DNA of 5,760 nt from assembly GCA_034420495.1 (NCBI GenBank), contig DAOULG010000120.1, forward strand, positions 1 to 5,760, in the 5' to 3' direction. Of this stretch, positions 5,740 through 5,760 are shown in pieces (within the stretch, counting starts at the first letter, position 1; every line of letters begins with the position of its first letter). Source of the DNA: VYDC01 sp034420495 (GTDB lineage: Bacteria; Chloroflexota; Dehalococcoidia; UBA2979). A program made the translations under genes and the position numbers. The notes below the pieces were generated by a model that made no database searches, was not told the origin of the DNA, and saw only the letters and a program-made list of their open reading frames with translations.

Positions 5740-5760
5740 GTGACCGAGACGTCGCGCGCC
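5740..5760 (+). CDS. Start of an unidentified gene (first 7 codons only)
   Basis: A GTG at 5740 opens a frame reading MTETSRA to the right edge. It is preceded by GAGAGGA (5728-5734), a good Shine-Dalgarno with a 5-base spacer, and by the TATAGT box. Seven codons are too few to suggest a product. The start call rests on the promoter, ribosome site and start codon being in the right order and spacing. Confidence 0.5.

Noticed and set aside
4097..5743. Long plus-strand frame (548 codons) overlapping the glutamate synthase-like gene
   Set aside because: It is a shifted frame of a clearly conserved gene and consists mostly of Arg, Gly, Ala and Pro with no family motifs.

Overview
This window is very GC-rich (well over two-thirds G+C by eye). 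It carries ordinary chromosomal genes with the strong G/C third-codon bias expected of a high-GC bacterium. The mix is an MscS channel, a GNAT acetyltransferase, a GPH-type transporter, a PlsC-like acyltransferase and an orphan FMN-binding glutamate synthase-like protein. It suggests a high-GC actinobacterial lineage (for example Thermoleophilia-like) or another high-GC environmental phylum such as Chloroflexota. Nothing in the sequence settles the taxon. I see no tRNA, rRNA, CRISPR array, insertion sequence or phage gene.

Layout from left to right. (1) The 3' part of a mechanosensitive channel gene (+) runs in from the left edge and ends at 863. (2) A GNAT N-acetyltransferase (-, 1511 to 912) converges on it, leaving a 48-base gap with a short GC hairpin. 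(3) A 131-base gap holds a good -10 box for the GNAT gene and a possible weak terminator hairpin for the next unit. (4) A two-gene minus-strand operon follows: a PlsC-like acyltransferase (3897 to 3025) and then a GPH/MelB-like transporter (3028 to 1643). Their stop and start codons overlap as ATGA, so the two proteins are probably made together. (5) A divergent intergenic region (3898-4049) separates this operon from a plus-strand FMN-binding glutamate synthase family gene (start preferred at 4050, end 5609). (6) That gene is followed at once by a perfect 13-bp inverted repeat, then a TATAGT -10 box, a ribosome binding site and the first seven codons of another plus-strand gene that leaves the window.

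How the genes work together: only the acyltransferase-transporter pair has real evidence of joint function. The transporter belongs to a cation-coupled, usually sugar-type symporter family. The acyltransferase belongs to the glycerolipid acyltransferase superfamily but lacks the acidic residue of the HX4D motif. The glutamate synthase-like gene stands alone, without a glutaminase domain or a small-subunit neighbour. Its family is widespread, but its physiological role is not established from sequence. I did not find a clear new biological system here. The points most worth a second look are the altered active site of the PlsC-like protein together with its coupling to the transporter, and the membrane-anchored orphan glutamate synthase domain with an intact iron-sulfur cysteine motif.
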